Shown here: piece by piece, positions 33,479-44,177 of the stretch
Layout: every line of letters starts with the position of its first letter
Numbering within the stretch: position 1 is the first letter of the stretch
Origin: Neurospora tetraspora
Lineage: Eukaryota; Ascomycota; Sordariomycetes; Sordariales; Sordariaceae
Reading direction: 5' to 3'
Assembly: GCF_033439725.1 (NCBI RefSeq)
Contig: NW_026944388.1
Span: 2,356,001 to 2,420,000 of the forward strand
DNA: 64,000 bases
Made by a program: the position numbers and the translations under genes
Notes under the pieces: generated by a model
What the model was told of the DNA's origin: nothing
Seen by the model: only the letters and a program-made list of their open reading frames with translations
Databases searched by the model: none

Positions 33479-34249
33479 ATGTGCATCCGCGTCCTAACAA
33501 TCTTCAAATGCGCCTGCCCCCACCGCAACACCCTCGTCTGTCCACACCACATTCACGTCCGCGAACCTTCTTCAACCGCCAACCTCTCCTCACAACCATC
33601 CCCCCCAAACCCATCCAAACCAGATACTACTAGCTCATCCCCCCCATCAGCCGAGTCCCCAGAAACCAACAACACAACCGACGGTGACATGGACGACGAC
33701 TTCCAAAAAGGTTTCACCCCCCGCCTCCCCTCCGCTCTCCAGGGCCACAAAGCCTGGACCCCGCTCCCCGGCAAAGAGAATCAGCGATGGGAGCATTGTC
33801 CCGGCTACCTTGCCAAATGCAGAGCGTTGGCAGTAGCATCTGCTGGTAGTAAGACGGGTGAGGTAATTGTGGGCAAGGAAACGCAGTGCGCGGAATACAA
33901 AGCTACTGAGCCCAAGTTTAGGAGGCGATGGGAGGTTAAAGCTGGGTTGTGTGAGGAGTGTAGGGGGATGCATGGGATGGATGGTCCTTCTGGGGGGCAG
34001 GATGGGGAGAAGGGAAAGGAAGGGGGGAAGGGGAAGGAGAGGGGGGTGGGGAAGGGGATGAGAGAGAAAAAGGAGGAGGAAAGGGGGAGGGCGAGGGCGA
34101 GGAGTAGAGCGGCTACGGACCCTACGCCTACGGTGGGTGCTGTTGTGCCGGTGCCGGGGCTGGTGGATGGGGGCGGGAATGTGGTCAAAGGGGTGAGTGC
34201 GAAGGTAGTGGGGAGGAGGGTGGTGAGGAAGAGGATAGCTACTTTGTGA
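33479..34249 (+). CDS. Cys-rich hypothetical protein, basic C-terminus
   Basis: This is a single exon of 256 residues, with start context CAAAATG. I do not recognise a named family. The N-terminus has a compact Cys/His cluster (MCIRVLTIFKCACPHRNTLV, then CPHHIHV) of a kind seen in small fungal proteins that start MC; it may bind zinc. A second pair, LCEECRGMHG, lies near residue 160. The rest is Ser/Pro-rich, then a Lys/Gly/Glu/Arg-rich low-complexity stretch, then a Val-rich end with RRVVRKR. No membrane segment. Moderate codon bias supports expression. Confidence 0.7.
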   Translation: MCIRVLTIFKCACPHRNTLVCPHHIHVREPSSTANLSSQPSPPNPSKPDTTSSSPPSAESPETNNTTDGDMDDDFQKGFTPRLPSALQGHKAWTPLPGKENQRWEHCPGYLAKCRALAVASAGSKTGEVIVGKETQCAEYKATEPKFRRRWEVKAGLCEECRGMHGMDGPSGGQDGEKGKEGGKGKERGVGKGMREKKEEERGRARARSRAATDPTPTVGAVVPVPGLVDGGGNVVKGVSAKVVGRRVVRKRIATL

Positions 34250-34439
34250 GTGAGCTGAGCCAGTACTGGGTTTGGGAGGTCTCTTTTGGAAGGAAGGAGG
34301 TATCACATATTCAAGTTGTTCGTATTTGCGGCATCCAACAAACACAAGGTACCTACCTCTTACGTCCACCCACCACGACCACCGGCTCCTAGACACCTCA
34401 CCTCACCAACTCACAAATCACTTCCTCGCCTTCAACCGA

Positions 34440-35234
34440 CAAACCACACACCTTTACACCGATAAAACCACCTCGAACAAGTCCACCACCACTCCTCCTG
34501 CTTATTCACCAGCTCAATACATCAAACGTCGCAATCAGCGTCGGTCGGCACAACCTTATACAGCTCCATTCCATCTGGCTCAGATTCCTCCCCAAACAAA
34601 TCCTCGACCCGCCACCAAAACGCAATCGACGCCGTCTCAAACAACCCTCATGCGCTCCTTAGACTGCTCATCGCTTTCTCCTTCCTCGTGCTTTTGGAGC
34701 CACCTATCGGGATTGAAAAAAACATCCGCTTCCTCCTCCCCAAAAATGCCCTTGTTACGCCCAACGATGTAAGGGTTTCATACCGACAAAGAAACCGCCG
34801 GGGACTACGGAGCCATCGGGCAGGGCGAGACCAGAGCCGGGGACGATGCCGCTCCATGATCATGGAGATGGGCGGTGTGGTAGCGGATGGCTTCGCGGAT
34901 GACGGCTTCGAGGTAGGAGGGGATGGCGCGGGCGACGGAGTGAGGGGCGGGCGGGTTTGCCCGGTTGGTTGGATGCCGGAGGCGCCGCGGCGAACGGCGG
35001 ATTGCAGCTTGGACCAGACGCGCGGGTCTTTGAGGGACTAATAGTAGAAGAGGGCGCGCATGGTGATGGCGGTTGTGTCGGCGCCGGCGATTTACTGTCG
35101 TTTGTTAGCTTTCAGTCTGTGTGTGGTATTTGGGGCAAGGAGATTGATTGCCAAGCAAAGGAAAAAGGGGAATGGGAACTCTTTGATGCACCGACTGGGC
35201 AGGTCAGAAAGCGCGGTTGAATCAGCGTCCGGCC

Positions 35235-35265
<31 letters not shown>

Positions 35266-35877
35266 AAAAAAGGAAAAAAAGAAAAAAAAGGTGAACGCAG
35301 TCGACGATGCTCAAGGTAGAAAATGAAGGACGAAGAAAAACAGAAAAACAAAAAGCTCAGCCCCCACAAGATCGGGAATCGAACTCGCAACTAAGGAGGA
35401 CTCAACCGACCAGATGGCAGACCTACGAAAATACCAACGCATTTTCTGGACCCAGCGCCTTACCACGTAGGCTACTGAACCGTGGTGGAAGGTCTACACT
35501 TTGGTGCTTACCTATATGGTCCCAGTACAGGAGGTCCTGCCGCTGCTGCCCGGTGGGTGGGTCCAGAAGGTTAGGGCCGATCCGGACAATCGGGCCATAC
35601 CTCCTTCTCATGGAGCTTCTTCATGCGAGGTGCATATTCACCCGAGAGTACTTGACGAGGACGCCACAAGTTATTAGTCCACCCTACAAGTTATTAGGAC
35701 TCTGGAGTCAGACAAGACGTGTGAGAGAGAGAAAGAGTACTACTACCCTGCCCAAGCGGGACCGGGATACTTCTTCAGAGGAGACGTCTGATAAGAGATG
35801 AAGAACCAGAAGAACAACGTGACCAAAGAAGCAGCCCCGAGCGCCGTGCTGGCGATGTTCTCTTGGGCGGCAGTCAC
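34440..35877 (-). pseudogene. cytochrome P450, broken and split by a repeat
   Basis: Minus-strand pieces in P450 order. At 35877-35740 there is a hydrophobic anchor (ALGAASLVTLFFWFFISY) then SPLKKYPGPAWAG. Near 35640-35565 is YGPIVRIGPNLLD. After the SINE-like repeat comes the I-helix AGADTTAITMRALFYY (from about 35090), then the ExxR region (YLEAVIREAIRYH near 34890), FFVGM, then FNPDRWL near 34700, and the heme loop FGGGSRICLGRNLS near 34590. An intron acceptor with GCTAAC still precedes the I-helix piece. About 200 residues between IGPNLLD and AGADT are missing; the frame shifts repeatedly and has stops, and the start codon seems to have become GTG. Without question a dead gene of the microsomal P450 type. 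Confidence 0.8.
35204..35549 (-). repeat. SINE-like repeat, copy 2, inside the P450 fossil
   Basis: It matches copy 1 over its whole length (GTTGAATC(A/G)GCGTCCGG at one end, GTGGTGGAAGGTCTACACTT near the other). On the minus strand it reads an A-box-like TAGCCTACGTGG with a GCC/GGC D-arm-like stem, then a B-box-like GAGTTCGATTCC, then a T-run of nearly 30 bases (plus-strand A-run from about 35235). That order (A box, B box, T-run) suits a Pol III-transcribed, tRNA-derived element. No target duplication is clear. Confidence 0.65.
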
Positions 35878-37991
35878 TGCCAATGTGAGCCAAGAGGTAC
35901 CTGCTCGAGTCTCCTGGCGGGAAGGTCCCATCCTCGTGATATGTCGTGTTTGCGTCCATTTTGGACACTGAAATGGGAGTGTCGAGTCGAAGGCCAGCAA
36001 CAAACTCAACGGTTGAAGCCTGTGAAAGGAAACGGCCGAGTATGGGACCAAGCATCTACATATAGACAGCCCGTCAGAACACCAGTTCCAGTTAAAGACA
36101 TGATCTGCCACCATCGTTACAGAGAATGGTCGTATGGTAACTAGGGCCGGCGATAGTCGAAAAGATAGTTCATCTGGGCGAGTGTCACGACCCGTATCTC
36201 CGTGTCCCTTCGGAACTTTCAGTCTCCCTCTGGCAAAGTTGCCGGCGGGGATTTCTGGTCGCGTCTAACAGAACATCTTGGCTTCGGGGGCTGAATGGTG
36301 TTAAGATCGACGACTTAGTTGCTTCCGTTTCTTGAGTGGGACCCAATAACGGCTTCGTAATATCTAGTTCCAATATCAGAAGTGCCGAGACTGAACGGGC
36401 TCTGGGCATCCAAATATTCTATAGACCCCTACATCTCTTGACATCCACCCGCATTCACCTGTTCGTTCAGTTCATGATCTCCTCCTCACTTGATGTATTG
36501 GTGATATCCCGCGCCGAGCCTCCACGTTGGATTCGCTTCCCCTCCTCGACGTTCGCATGAAACCGGGCAGTTTTTGAGAAGAGCTTCCTGGTCTGGTCTG
36601 CAATGCAAAAGATCTCTCCGAAGACGACAGCAGCATTGGGAGATCATTCCTTTCGCTTTCCTTCTCGCCATCACCACCTAGCCCTCACCCCTTGTTCATC
36701 TTGATGTTACACATCCCCTCAGTTTAGCACAACCTTTGCGCTTCAACGTCGTGATGAAGCCGGGGAAGAGTCTTCGCAATCAGACCAGAGGTGGACACTG
36801 GACACAGATCTTCAACGAAACGAAACTTTCCCCAGCTCACTACTGGTCGCGGAGACGCCAGTCAGTGTCCGTACGGAGTTTTGTACGGGGTGCCATGCAT
36901 CACCCTAAGCTGCTACAGCTTGCTAGCTTGACGTAGCATGTATGTCTCTCCATAGGGCTCGAAGCTCTGACTAGAAGCCACTAAGCACTGTAGCGGGATG
37001 TAGAGTTTTTTTTTAGATGGCTAGTTGATCGGTGCGTTTGGCACAGTATTTGCGAACGCACCAATCGTATAGTTCCAAGCTTACTGTTAGAGCCCCTGCT
37101 AGACGGTTTAATGTTGTTGCTCGTGTTATTTGGCACATGGGTACTTCGAGATGACTGCTTTTCCAACAGTACAAACTTTCTCATCATGCTCCTCTAGCCA
37201 AAAAGTGAGAGATCAAAAGATTCATGGCTGGCGGAAACATTCCTCAGACACTCACCCGTTGGATTCGGATCAAAATGTGTCTGCAAGCCATCGGTGGTCT
37301 CGACCCTCGCGCGAGTCGATTGTTCCAAACCTCGTGTGATATTTTTCCGTCTGACTGCCGATGGCGTCCCTATTCGTGGACGAAATATTTCAGCAAACAT
37401 TCCATCGGGTCCGTCTGTGGCTGTCGCTTGGGATGAATAAGGTAAGTTTCCATGTGCCGGCAGTCAATCCTCGTGGTCAGGCAACCTTACTTTGACCTCT
37501 GTCGTCGATAACGATGACGGCAATTTCCGAAGTTGCTCATGACGCAGTGTCGAGGTGTGGTTGTACAAGAAAGCCTCGAGATCCCACACTCCAACAATGC
37601 GTGTGCTTGAGCAGCAAACGCGGAGAGACGGACGCGGGCAGAGCTGCTATTCGCAGCCATGAACAAACCTGACGGTTTTTCAGTTGGGATGATAGCCGAT
37701 CATCCCTCCAGGAATCGTATGTCGGTCCAAAATCTTAGCCGTGGCAGTTCGATCTCATTTCCCCCTTGACAGTTGGGTGTTGGCCAGATCCTAGGCACCA
37801 TTGTAGCGTTGATCTCATTTCCTTGCCCGTTTTTAAGGGTTATTTGAAGCCGACGATGGAACCTCAACTCTGGGTCTGCTCGTCCTGGAGAATCCTGGCC
37901 CATGACAAAACCTTCTGTGGTATCAAACGCTGACTTGTGTCACCTCCATTGTCATTCTTGACTACCCTAGGACCCAGACCATCGGGACAGC
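35878..37991. other. intergenic region upstream of the receptor pseudogene
   Basis: About 2.1 kb of moderate-GC DNA without a supportable gene. Short open frames on both strands overlap each other and lack domains. Confidence 0.4.
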
Positions 37992-39536
37992 ATGGCTATG
38001 GGCGAGCATGCCTCAACGGCCTTGGCCATCATGTGGATGATGGCTGGGTTGGTCTTTATCTTGGTGATACTCCGTGTCTATACCCGTGTGGTCTGCATGG
38101 CCGCTTATGGCACCGATGACTGGATATATGTTGCCGCATTTGTGAGTTCAATCTGATATGAAGGTGAATGTGGCAGAAGCTAACCTTACGTTCAATCCAG
38201 ATCGTCCTCTTGATCTATACCGTACTCATTCAGCATGCTGACTTTTTCGGCTTCGGTCAAACCGAGGAAGAGATAGAGGGCGACAAAAGCTCGACTGTTC
38301 GAGTGCCTCGGACAAACCACGTCGTTTGTCGGTATGCCTCTCGCTAAAGCTTCACTTGGGGCGTTTCTTCTTCGACTCGTCACTGTGACATGGCATCGAG
38401 TTGCTGTCTGGGGAGCAATGACTTTGATGTCCTTGGCATCTGTTGGTATGTGAGCTCCTTTGTTCGACTAGGATAAGGTCCGTGAACAATGTGCTAGACT
38501 CCCAGAGGATGCTAACAACGTTCTGTTCAACAGCACAGCTGCTATGTTTCTGGCTGTCTTGTCGTCCATTCAACTACGTGTACGACAAGACTATTTCGGG
38601 AGTCTGCACAGTTGATACACGACCTACTTCCTATCTTCTCTGTGGTGAGTGGTAGAGCGAACATGAAGATCCGGGTGATAACTAACCTTTTGTAGCTTCA
38701 ACCATCATTACCGACTTCTTCTTTGCAATATTTCCATGGATCATGGATCATCATCTGGAATCTTCAGATGCCCAAACAAGAGAAAATCACTATCGGCTGC
38801 AGTATGAGCCTCGGACTAATGTCAGTATTCTCGATGTACCAATACGCCCACTTCGAACCGAAACTGACGATGGTTTAGTACCGCTGCCGCTGGGATCAAG
38901 CGCATGACTGAAGTGTAAGGCCTATACACATCGGATTATCTGAGTAAGCAAAACCCAGTCGCGACCCATCAGCACAAAGCTAACAGTTCTCTTTCACTTA
39001 CAGAAACCACGGTTCCTCTTATTGTGTGGTCGGCGGCAGAGATGGCTATTACCCTGATCTGCATCGGCATACCCGTTTTGAGACCGTTATACAAGCGCAT
39101 CTACTTACGCTTTCGAACGCAATCCGCACACTCGTCAGGATATCTCAAACAATCGGACCGTTCAAGGGAGCAACCAGGGTATGCACTCCATACTATCGGC
39201 GGAGGACCCCTTGATATTGGGCAGTGCAACTTGAAGCGAGTGAACTGTACAAAAGCAATAAGCGTCATGAACAAAAACGATGATGACTTTCTTCACATGC
39301 AAGTCCGGATAGGGGTCAGCGAACCTTCTAAGACGACAGTGGTAGCTCAGCAGCGAAGGCTTGACGAGGATTCAGATATGGACACAGTTGACGATTACGG
39401 CCGTAGCCAACTGGAGAGCAGTACTGATAGCACGCGGAGGGTATTGGGAGATGAAGAGCAGGGTATGGTAAACAGTAACCCGCGGAGTCTCAACACCATT
39501 ACCGTAACGCAAAGCTTTAGCGTTGATAGAAGTTGA
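37992..39536 (+). pseudogene. rhodopsin-like seven-helix membrane protein, decayed
   Basis: This is the fungal 'rhodopsin domain' (PTH11-related) membrane family. The exon plan is readable: 37992-38141, 38201-38445, 38534-38644, 38696-38820, 38879-38943, 39004-39536. Landmarks: HASTALAIMWMMAGLVFILV; GTDDWIYVAAF; QTTSFVGMPLAKASLGAFLL; FWLSCRPFNYV; DTRPTSYLLC; ITDFFFAIFPW; AAAGIKRMTE; TVPLIVWSAAEMAITLICIG. Three defects: a one-base shift between about 38250 and 38290, a 7-base tandem duplication (ATGGATC twice near 38738-38755) that shifts frame after PWI, and a TAA at 38916-38918. A recently dead gene, since all splice sites remain. The cytosolic tail is Ser/Asp-rich and still open for 170 codons. 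Confidence 0.75.
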
Positions 39537-39945
39537 GCAGGTAGTACTCTGGCTGGCCCTATAAATTCTGGTCAGTCTTTCAATGTTGAAAAGCTCCGTT
39601 GCGTTGAGAAAACAAAGACACCAGTGTTGCGAAAGGCAGGGCAAACGGAAGCAAAGGCAGCCCAAGTCATGATATTAGATAGTGATTTCATAAACAAGCA
39701 GGTGCTGCCACGCCAAACGCCGTAGTGCAAAGCGCCGTGACTGCCTAGCAGCCGCTCAGGGGTATCATAGTCGGTGAAAGTGCTCCTCAAGTGCAAAGTG
39801 CAGAGGAAAAAGCCAAAGAAAGAAATAAAGTTCATCTGAACCAAAACCATAGAAACGCCTCTTGCCATGCACAGCCACATATATCCTCCCCAACCCAAGG
39901 GCTTCGGAAGTTGTCGTTTGACTTGCTTGCAGACGTCCGTCGTCT

Positions 39946-40748
39946 TCAACTGCTGTCTTCGGGGGTGCCGCACGCAGACCAAAAATCGGACGGTTGCTCG
40001 GGATTTCCGCGGTTCCTGACACCACCTCTCTTCCTTCTCTTCACATCGCACTCTTTGGCATAGTCTTCCGGTATTCTACCCCTTCTTCGTTTCCCCAGGG
40101 GCTGCGTAACCCCAACATCGAGCCATCTTGGCAGCATTGCCTCCTCTTGAAGCACCATGATGCCATTGATGATGACGAGCCCATGCGTGCAGGCTCCGTT
40201 GAACTGGTGGCGCACAGGGAAAGTTCTTCCACTACTGACCAGGTCACGTATTTGGATCTGGCGATCCTTGCGTGTTCTTGTATCAGCGAAGGCGTCTTGT
40301 CGCTCTAGAGACGGCGGTCTGCGGCTAGACCTTGATGGATAAGAACGGATGGGCCGGGTACTTTGTCGGTCTTGGCTTCCATCGTCATATCCGTCTGCCG
40401 CAGCTATCCGTCCATGTCTTCCTCGTCTGTCGGAAGAGCCCCTGGAATATCTCGAGCGGAGAGAAGTGTTTGTTTCGAGATATTGATAGGTTTGCTTATG
40501 ATAGTGGCGAGGATGGGTTGGCTCTGCTGTAAATGGAGAGTAAGATACTATACTGCACTCAGAGCATCGTTTGACGAGAAGAACAGGTGCTTACTATATG
40601 ATTTCGGGTGGGTGTTTGAGAGATGGTCCAGACACTTTGGTGCCAGGGTTGATATCTGGCCCAGACTCTCCGGATCGTTGGTTAGACGGGCTGGCGAGAA
40701 CTGCCCAGAAGGATCAAGAACGGAGGCGGAGAAAAGTCCAAGGCCCAT
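39946..40748 (-). CDS. spliced basic hypothetical protein
   Basis: Exons 40748-40595 and 40526-39946. The donor GTAAGC and acceptor TTTACAG join in frame to give 244 residues. The frame is also open a little upstream of the ATG (DVASDIGFSLEI), so an earlier exon is possible. Visible parts: MGLGLFSASVLDPSGQ; an Arg/Ser-rich stretch (RYSRGSSDRRGRHGR, RSYPSRSSRRPPSL); ACTHGLVIINGIMVLQEEAM; and a basic KRRRGRIPEDYAKE...KRRKRGG end that could be a nuclear signal. I do not recognise a family. It is supported by continuous coding-like sequence across a good intron only. Confidence 0.45.
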
Positions 40749-42145
40749 TATCTCGAGAGAGAATCCGATATCGGATGCAACATCAGCTTTGTTGGGTCAA
40801 CATGGGAGCAGGTAACATGGACGAGAAGGAGAGGATCGACTGCTTATAACCGTCGCAACGAGAAGGGTTAACGCACTCGCCATCTATGTCGATTGATTGG
40901 TGCCCCCTGAAGGGAGCTGTCGTCTATGCGGCGTAGTGTGGCCCATTCTTGGGTAACTCGATCTCGAGAGGCTTGTTGGTACCGGGCTTTCGAGATAGTG
41001 TCTGCTCAAGTGGGGTGACTCAGTTTGAAGTCAGGGTGATGTGGAGCTCCTGTTGCCTGCTGTGCCTGGGAGCAGTTCCAGGCAGAACACCCCATCGCCC
41101 CTATCAATCTTGTTGAAGGCAGGCACAACGGGGTCATCTGAAGAGCTGTCTAAAAGTACCATCGCCGAAGAGACCACCTCGGCAGCCGGCATCAAGACGG
41201 GCATCGAGCTCTGTCCCTGACAATTCTTGCCCCACCACAGCCCCGGCCGACTGGGGCACAGCCCGGTAAGGCGCAGGTACGTCTAGCCCCCGCGAACCTT
41301 GTCACCGGACCTAGCAACCCCGACTTTCCGACGAAGGAACTTATATTGTCGGCGCAATACTTCCAGGTTAATCATCGTAATATTCTTGCGGTTTTCGGCA
41401 TCGATTTTATCAGAACGATGGGATGATCAGGATTGGGGGATGAGCTGACTTGGGAATTTGATGGCAGCTCCACTGACTAAAAGCTTAAATGCTAGTGGAG
41501 TTGCCCCGGGATCTGCTCAACACCATCCGATCGATCACCACCACTCGAGATCGCGACTCTGATACAGTTGAAGTTTGGACTGAATCCAGTCGGAGTTATA
41601 GCACCGGCTCTCTTGTAGCGATTCAAGGGTCATCAGTTCCGATAGTCGACTCTCAGTGTTGGTGAGGATGACATAACCTTCTCTTAGACCAACTAACACT
41701 GATAATTTCGTTCCCTGAGCCAGATTGCCGATATCCGATTTCAGATAGTATAGCCAAGCAAATCGCCCCCAAACGTCCGTGTTCGTGCAGGTTTGGTATT
41801 CCAATGCTTTATATCCAACAGACACCGAAGGGTTCAACTTTATCATCATTATGGCTCGGCGAGTGGCGACACAACAGGGCAGTGTAACAACCAGTTATCC
41901 CGCTCTACGTCATGATTCCGGGCTCTTCCAATGCGGTCATGGTTGTCAAAGAAGCAACCCGTCACAACTTGAACAACGTGAATAAAGAAACACGATCCAA
42001 CTCACATTGAGAGGTTTTGTCTAGTTTCAATCATCCCAATCATATCAAGCTCGCTCTCAATCAACCAACTTGAGCGATCTTCCATCACAAACAATATCAA
42101 AGTCAACCGACCTGAACTCCTACCAAGGAGACAAACGTCATCAAA
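40749..42145. other. intergenic region
   Basis: It holds the 5' flank of the basic hypothetical gene and the promoter of the first PPxY protein. A 104-codon minus-strand frame at 41535-41849 is not supported by any motif. Confidence 0.4.
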
Positions 42146-42568
42146 ATGGCACCAACACCATCCACCCTCATCGCCAAATCCCTCTCCTCCAGCGGTGAAA
42201 CCCTCGCCAACCTCCTTCCCCGCTACATCGGCTATCGCCGGCGTCGTCTCTCGCGCGGCGCCCTCATCGGCGTAATCGTCGCCATCGTCATCGCAGTCAT
42301 CATCCTCGCCTTCCTCTCCGTCCTCTTTCGCAGGAGGAGAGTTCGCCGGTCACGCATAAACATGCACCAGAACATGCAACAGACGGCAGCTGCCCCTGGA
42401 GGATGGGCTCACTCATCCCACAATCACCACGCTCATCACCACGCTCATCACCACGCTCAGAATCCGAACGGACTTAATGCCCCTGCTGGAGGATGGGCAC
42501 AGCCCGGGACTTATCAGCCGCCGCCGTATCAGCCGGATCCAGTTTATCAGCAAGGTGGCTACAAGTAA
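42146..42568 (+). CDS. small single-pass membrane protein with PPxY motif and His-rich tail
   Basis: One exon of 140 residues, start context AAAATGG. Order: Ser/Thr-rich N-terminus; basic RYIGYRRRRLSR; one transmembrane segment GALIGVIVAIVIAVIILAFL at about residues 38-58; basic RRRRVRRSR stop-transfer; His-rich repeat (HNHHAHHHAHHHAQ) encoded by CACCACGCTCAT units; and Pro/Tyr end with QPPPYQPD. Basic residues on both sides make topology uncertain. PPPY is a WW-domain ligand, and such motifs in small membrane proteins recruit Rsp5/Nedd4 ubiquitin ligases (family knowledge; the role here is inference). The His stretch may bind metal. A similar protein lies 1.1 kb downstream. Confidence 0.8.
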   Translation: MAPTPSTLIAKSLSSSGETLANLLPRYIGYRRRRLSRGALIGVIVAIVIAVIILAFLSVLFRRRRVRRSRINMHQNMQQTAAAPGGWAHSSHNHHAHHHAHHHAQNPNGLNAPAGGWAQPGTYQPPPYQPDPVYQQGGYK

Positions 42569-42816
42569 ATCAACGCAGATGGAAAAGCTTGGGGTTTGTT
42601 TTTGGTGTCATCGATCAAATGTTGGTGTTAACGGATGACTGGATTGGACGAAAACGCGAGGAACGACCTTTTGGAACTTGGGATACAATTTTCTTTTCTT
42701 CACTAATGTCTTTGTAACATTATACATGTATTTTATTTCGTCATACCCAAATTCACTCCCATCACAGCGCTGTTCAAAGGCAGCACCAACCCTAACCCTT
42801 GACCATGTAAGTGATA

Positions 42817-42987
42817 CCGCAAAATCTCACTCATAACGGAGATGCTTTGTGGATCGTACCAGAATTATGACGGGAGCCAATTCAATTGGCAAGATGCTGC
42901 ATATGTAGCTAAGAGCAAGCTCAAAACACCCGCATAAGGTGTGGCCTTCCCCAAAAGAGCATCTCCGTTATGAGTGAAATTTTGCGG
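42817..42987. mobile_element. 171-bp MITE, TA-flanked
   Basis: Inverted ends of about 37 bases (left CCGCAAAATCTCACTCATAA then CGGAGATGCT; the right end is its complement with one base changed early on). TA stands on both sides (42815-42816 and 42988-42989). Most of its length is the two arms, with a short core. It is unrelated in sequence to the other two MITEs in the window and lies 249 bases after the first PPxY gene. Confidence 0.8.
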
Positions 42988-43655
42988 TAACGCGTGAGTG
43001 CCTCGACCAAGCCATGATATGCAAGGTACTTCGCATTGGCAGGCTAGGGTGGAGAAGACCCTGCGCATCGCTGGGCGAGCTAACCAATATCACTTGGGAC
43101 GTGGCATCACTTCTAAATACTTCTGGTTCAATCCCTCATAACACATCCAATCCGCGTTCCGATCGCCCCGAATGAGCACTTGCCTAAGTCGATGCCGTGC
43201 CGTTATTCCGGAAACGCTTATCCGTTATTCCCGCTTATTCCTCTTGGGCGTTCACGGTCCTGGCCTTTGAAATGGTCTCAGCCCCTCCCCCCCCCCAAAA
43301 AAAAAAAAGAGTCATTTGATGTCCGCATGTCGGCCCAAAGAGGCAGTGTTCTTTTCGTACCTGAATGCGCAGACGCGCTACCACCAAACAACACCACATG
43401 CTGCTTCGTGACCGTTCCTGGCGACGGGATGCATAAAAGGATGTGATGCCCCCCCTTCTGTGTAGCGATTCAAAAGAATGTCTCTTCGTTTCTACTCGTC
43501 AATTCCTACTACTACCAAGGGAGACTCATGGACCGATAACACCCGCCACGATAACACAAGTCAATACCATATTAATCGGGCGCCACCGCATAGGTAATAC
43601 CACGTGGTGTCAATCACATAACTTACCAAACCTCAACCACAACAACAACAACAAA

Positions 43656-44177
43656 ATGGCACCAACCCTCATCACCTCACCCTCGTCCCCCTTGGGACTC
43701 ACAATCCTCCCCCGCACCGCATGCCACGAACTCCACGGCTGCGGCTCCATCCAACAAGACAAGCTCCCCCTCATCATCGCCGTCGTCGTCGTCGTCGTCA
43801 TCATCATCGTCGCCATCTATTGGTTCAGCTTCCGCAAGTTAAGGGAGATCAGGAAACAACAAACTTCGACCACCAAAGACAACGTGAAATTGGCCATCGT
43901 TCTTGGTTTGAATCCGAACAACACTGCACCTCATGCACCGACGTTAGGAGCGGGTACTACTACGGGTGCGACTACTGGAAGTGGAGCCACCGGGACTGGG
44001 ACCGGAGCGGGGACCGGGGCCATCGGGGCACGAGGTGGGGCAGGTGGAGCAGCGGCAGGACAACCTGGCGTGTTCGAAGGCGGTCTCCCACCTCTGGTAC
44101 CGCCGCCATTGTATGAGGAGACACCGCCGCCGCCTCCTACTTATCAGAGGGGGGAGATGGCCCCTAGGCGTGCGTGA
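43656..44177 (+). CDS. small single-pass membrane protein with two PPxY motifs
   Basis: One exon of 173 residues. The ATG at 43656 has context AAAATGG, and the frame is open upstream but without good context. Order: MAPTLITSPSSPLGLTILPR (no clear signal peptide); CHELHGCGSIQQDK; a transmembrane run LPLIIAVVVVVVIIIVAIYW at about residues 36-56; basic RKLREIRKQQ; Gly/Thr/Ala-rich spacer (GTGTGAGTGAIGARGG); then PPPLYEETPPPPPTYQ, containing PPLY and PPTY. It resembles the upstream 42146-42568 gene in plan and in its MAPT start, so the two may be old paralogues. A ubiquitin-ligase adaptor or a WW-binding membrane tag is the likeliest role (inference). Confidence 0.8.
   Translation: MAPTLITSPSSPLGLTILPRTACHELHGCGSIQQDKLPLIIAVVVVVVIIIVAIYWFSFRKLREIRKQQTSTTKDNVKLAIVLGLNPNNTAPHAPTLGAGTTTGATTGSGATGTGTGAGTGAIGARGGAGGAAAGQPGVFEGGLPPLVPPPLYEETPPPPPTYQRGEMAPRRA

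Noticed and set aside
34272-34772. 166-codon plus-strand frame beside the Cys-rich gene
   Set aside because: It is the antisense of the P450 fossil and has no coding character of its own.
39572-40051. 159-codon minus-strand frame with hydrophobic stretches
   Set aside because: It overlaps the better supported spliced gene in another frame and runs into the receptor pseudogene's 3' flank.
41535-41849. 104-codon minus-strand open frame
   Set aside because: No recognisable motif and no splice or start context that favours it; too short to stand alone.
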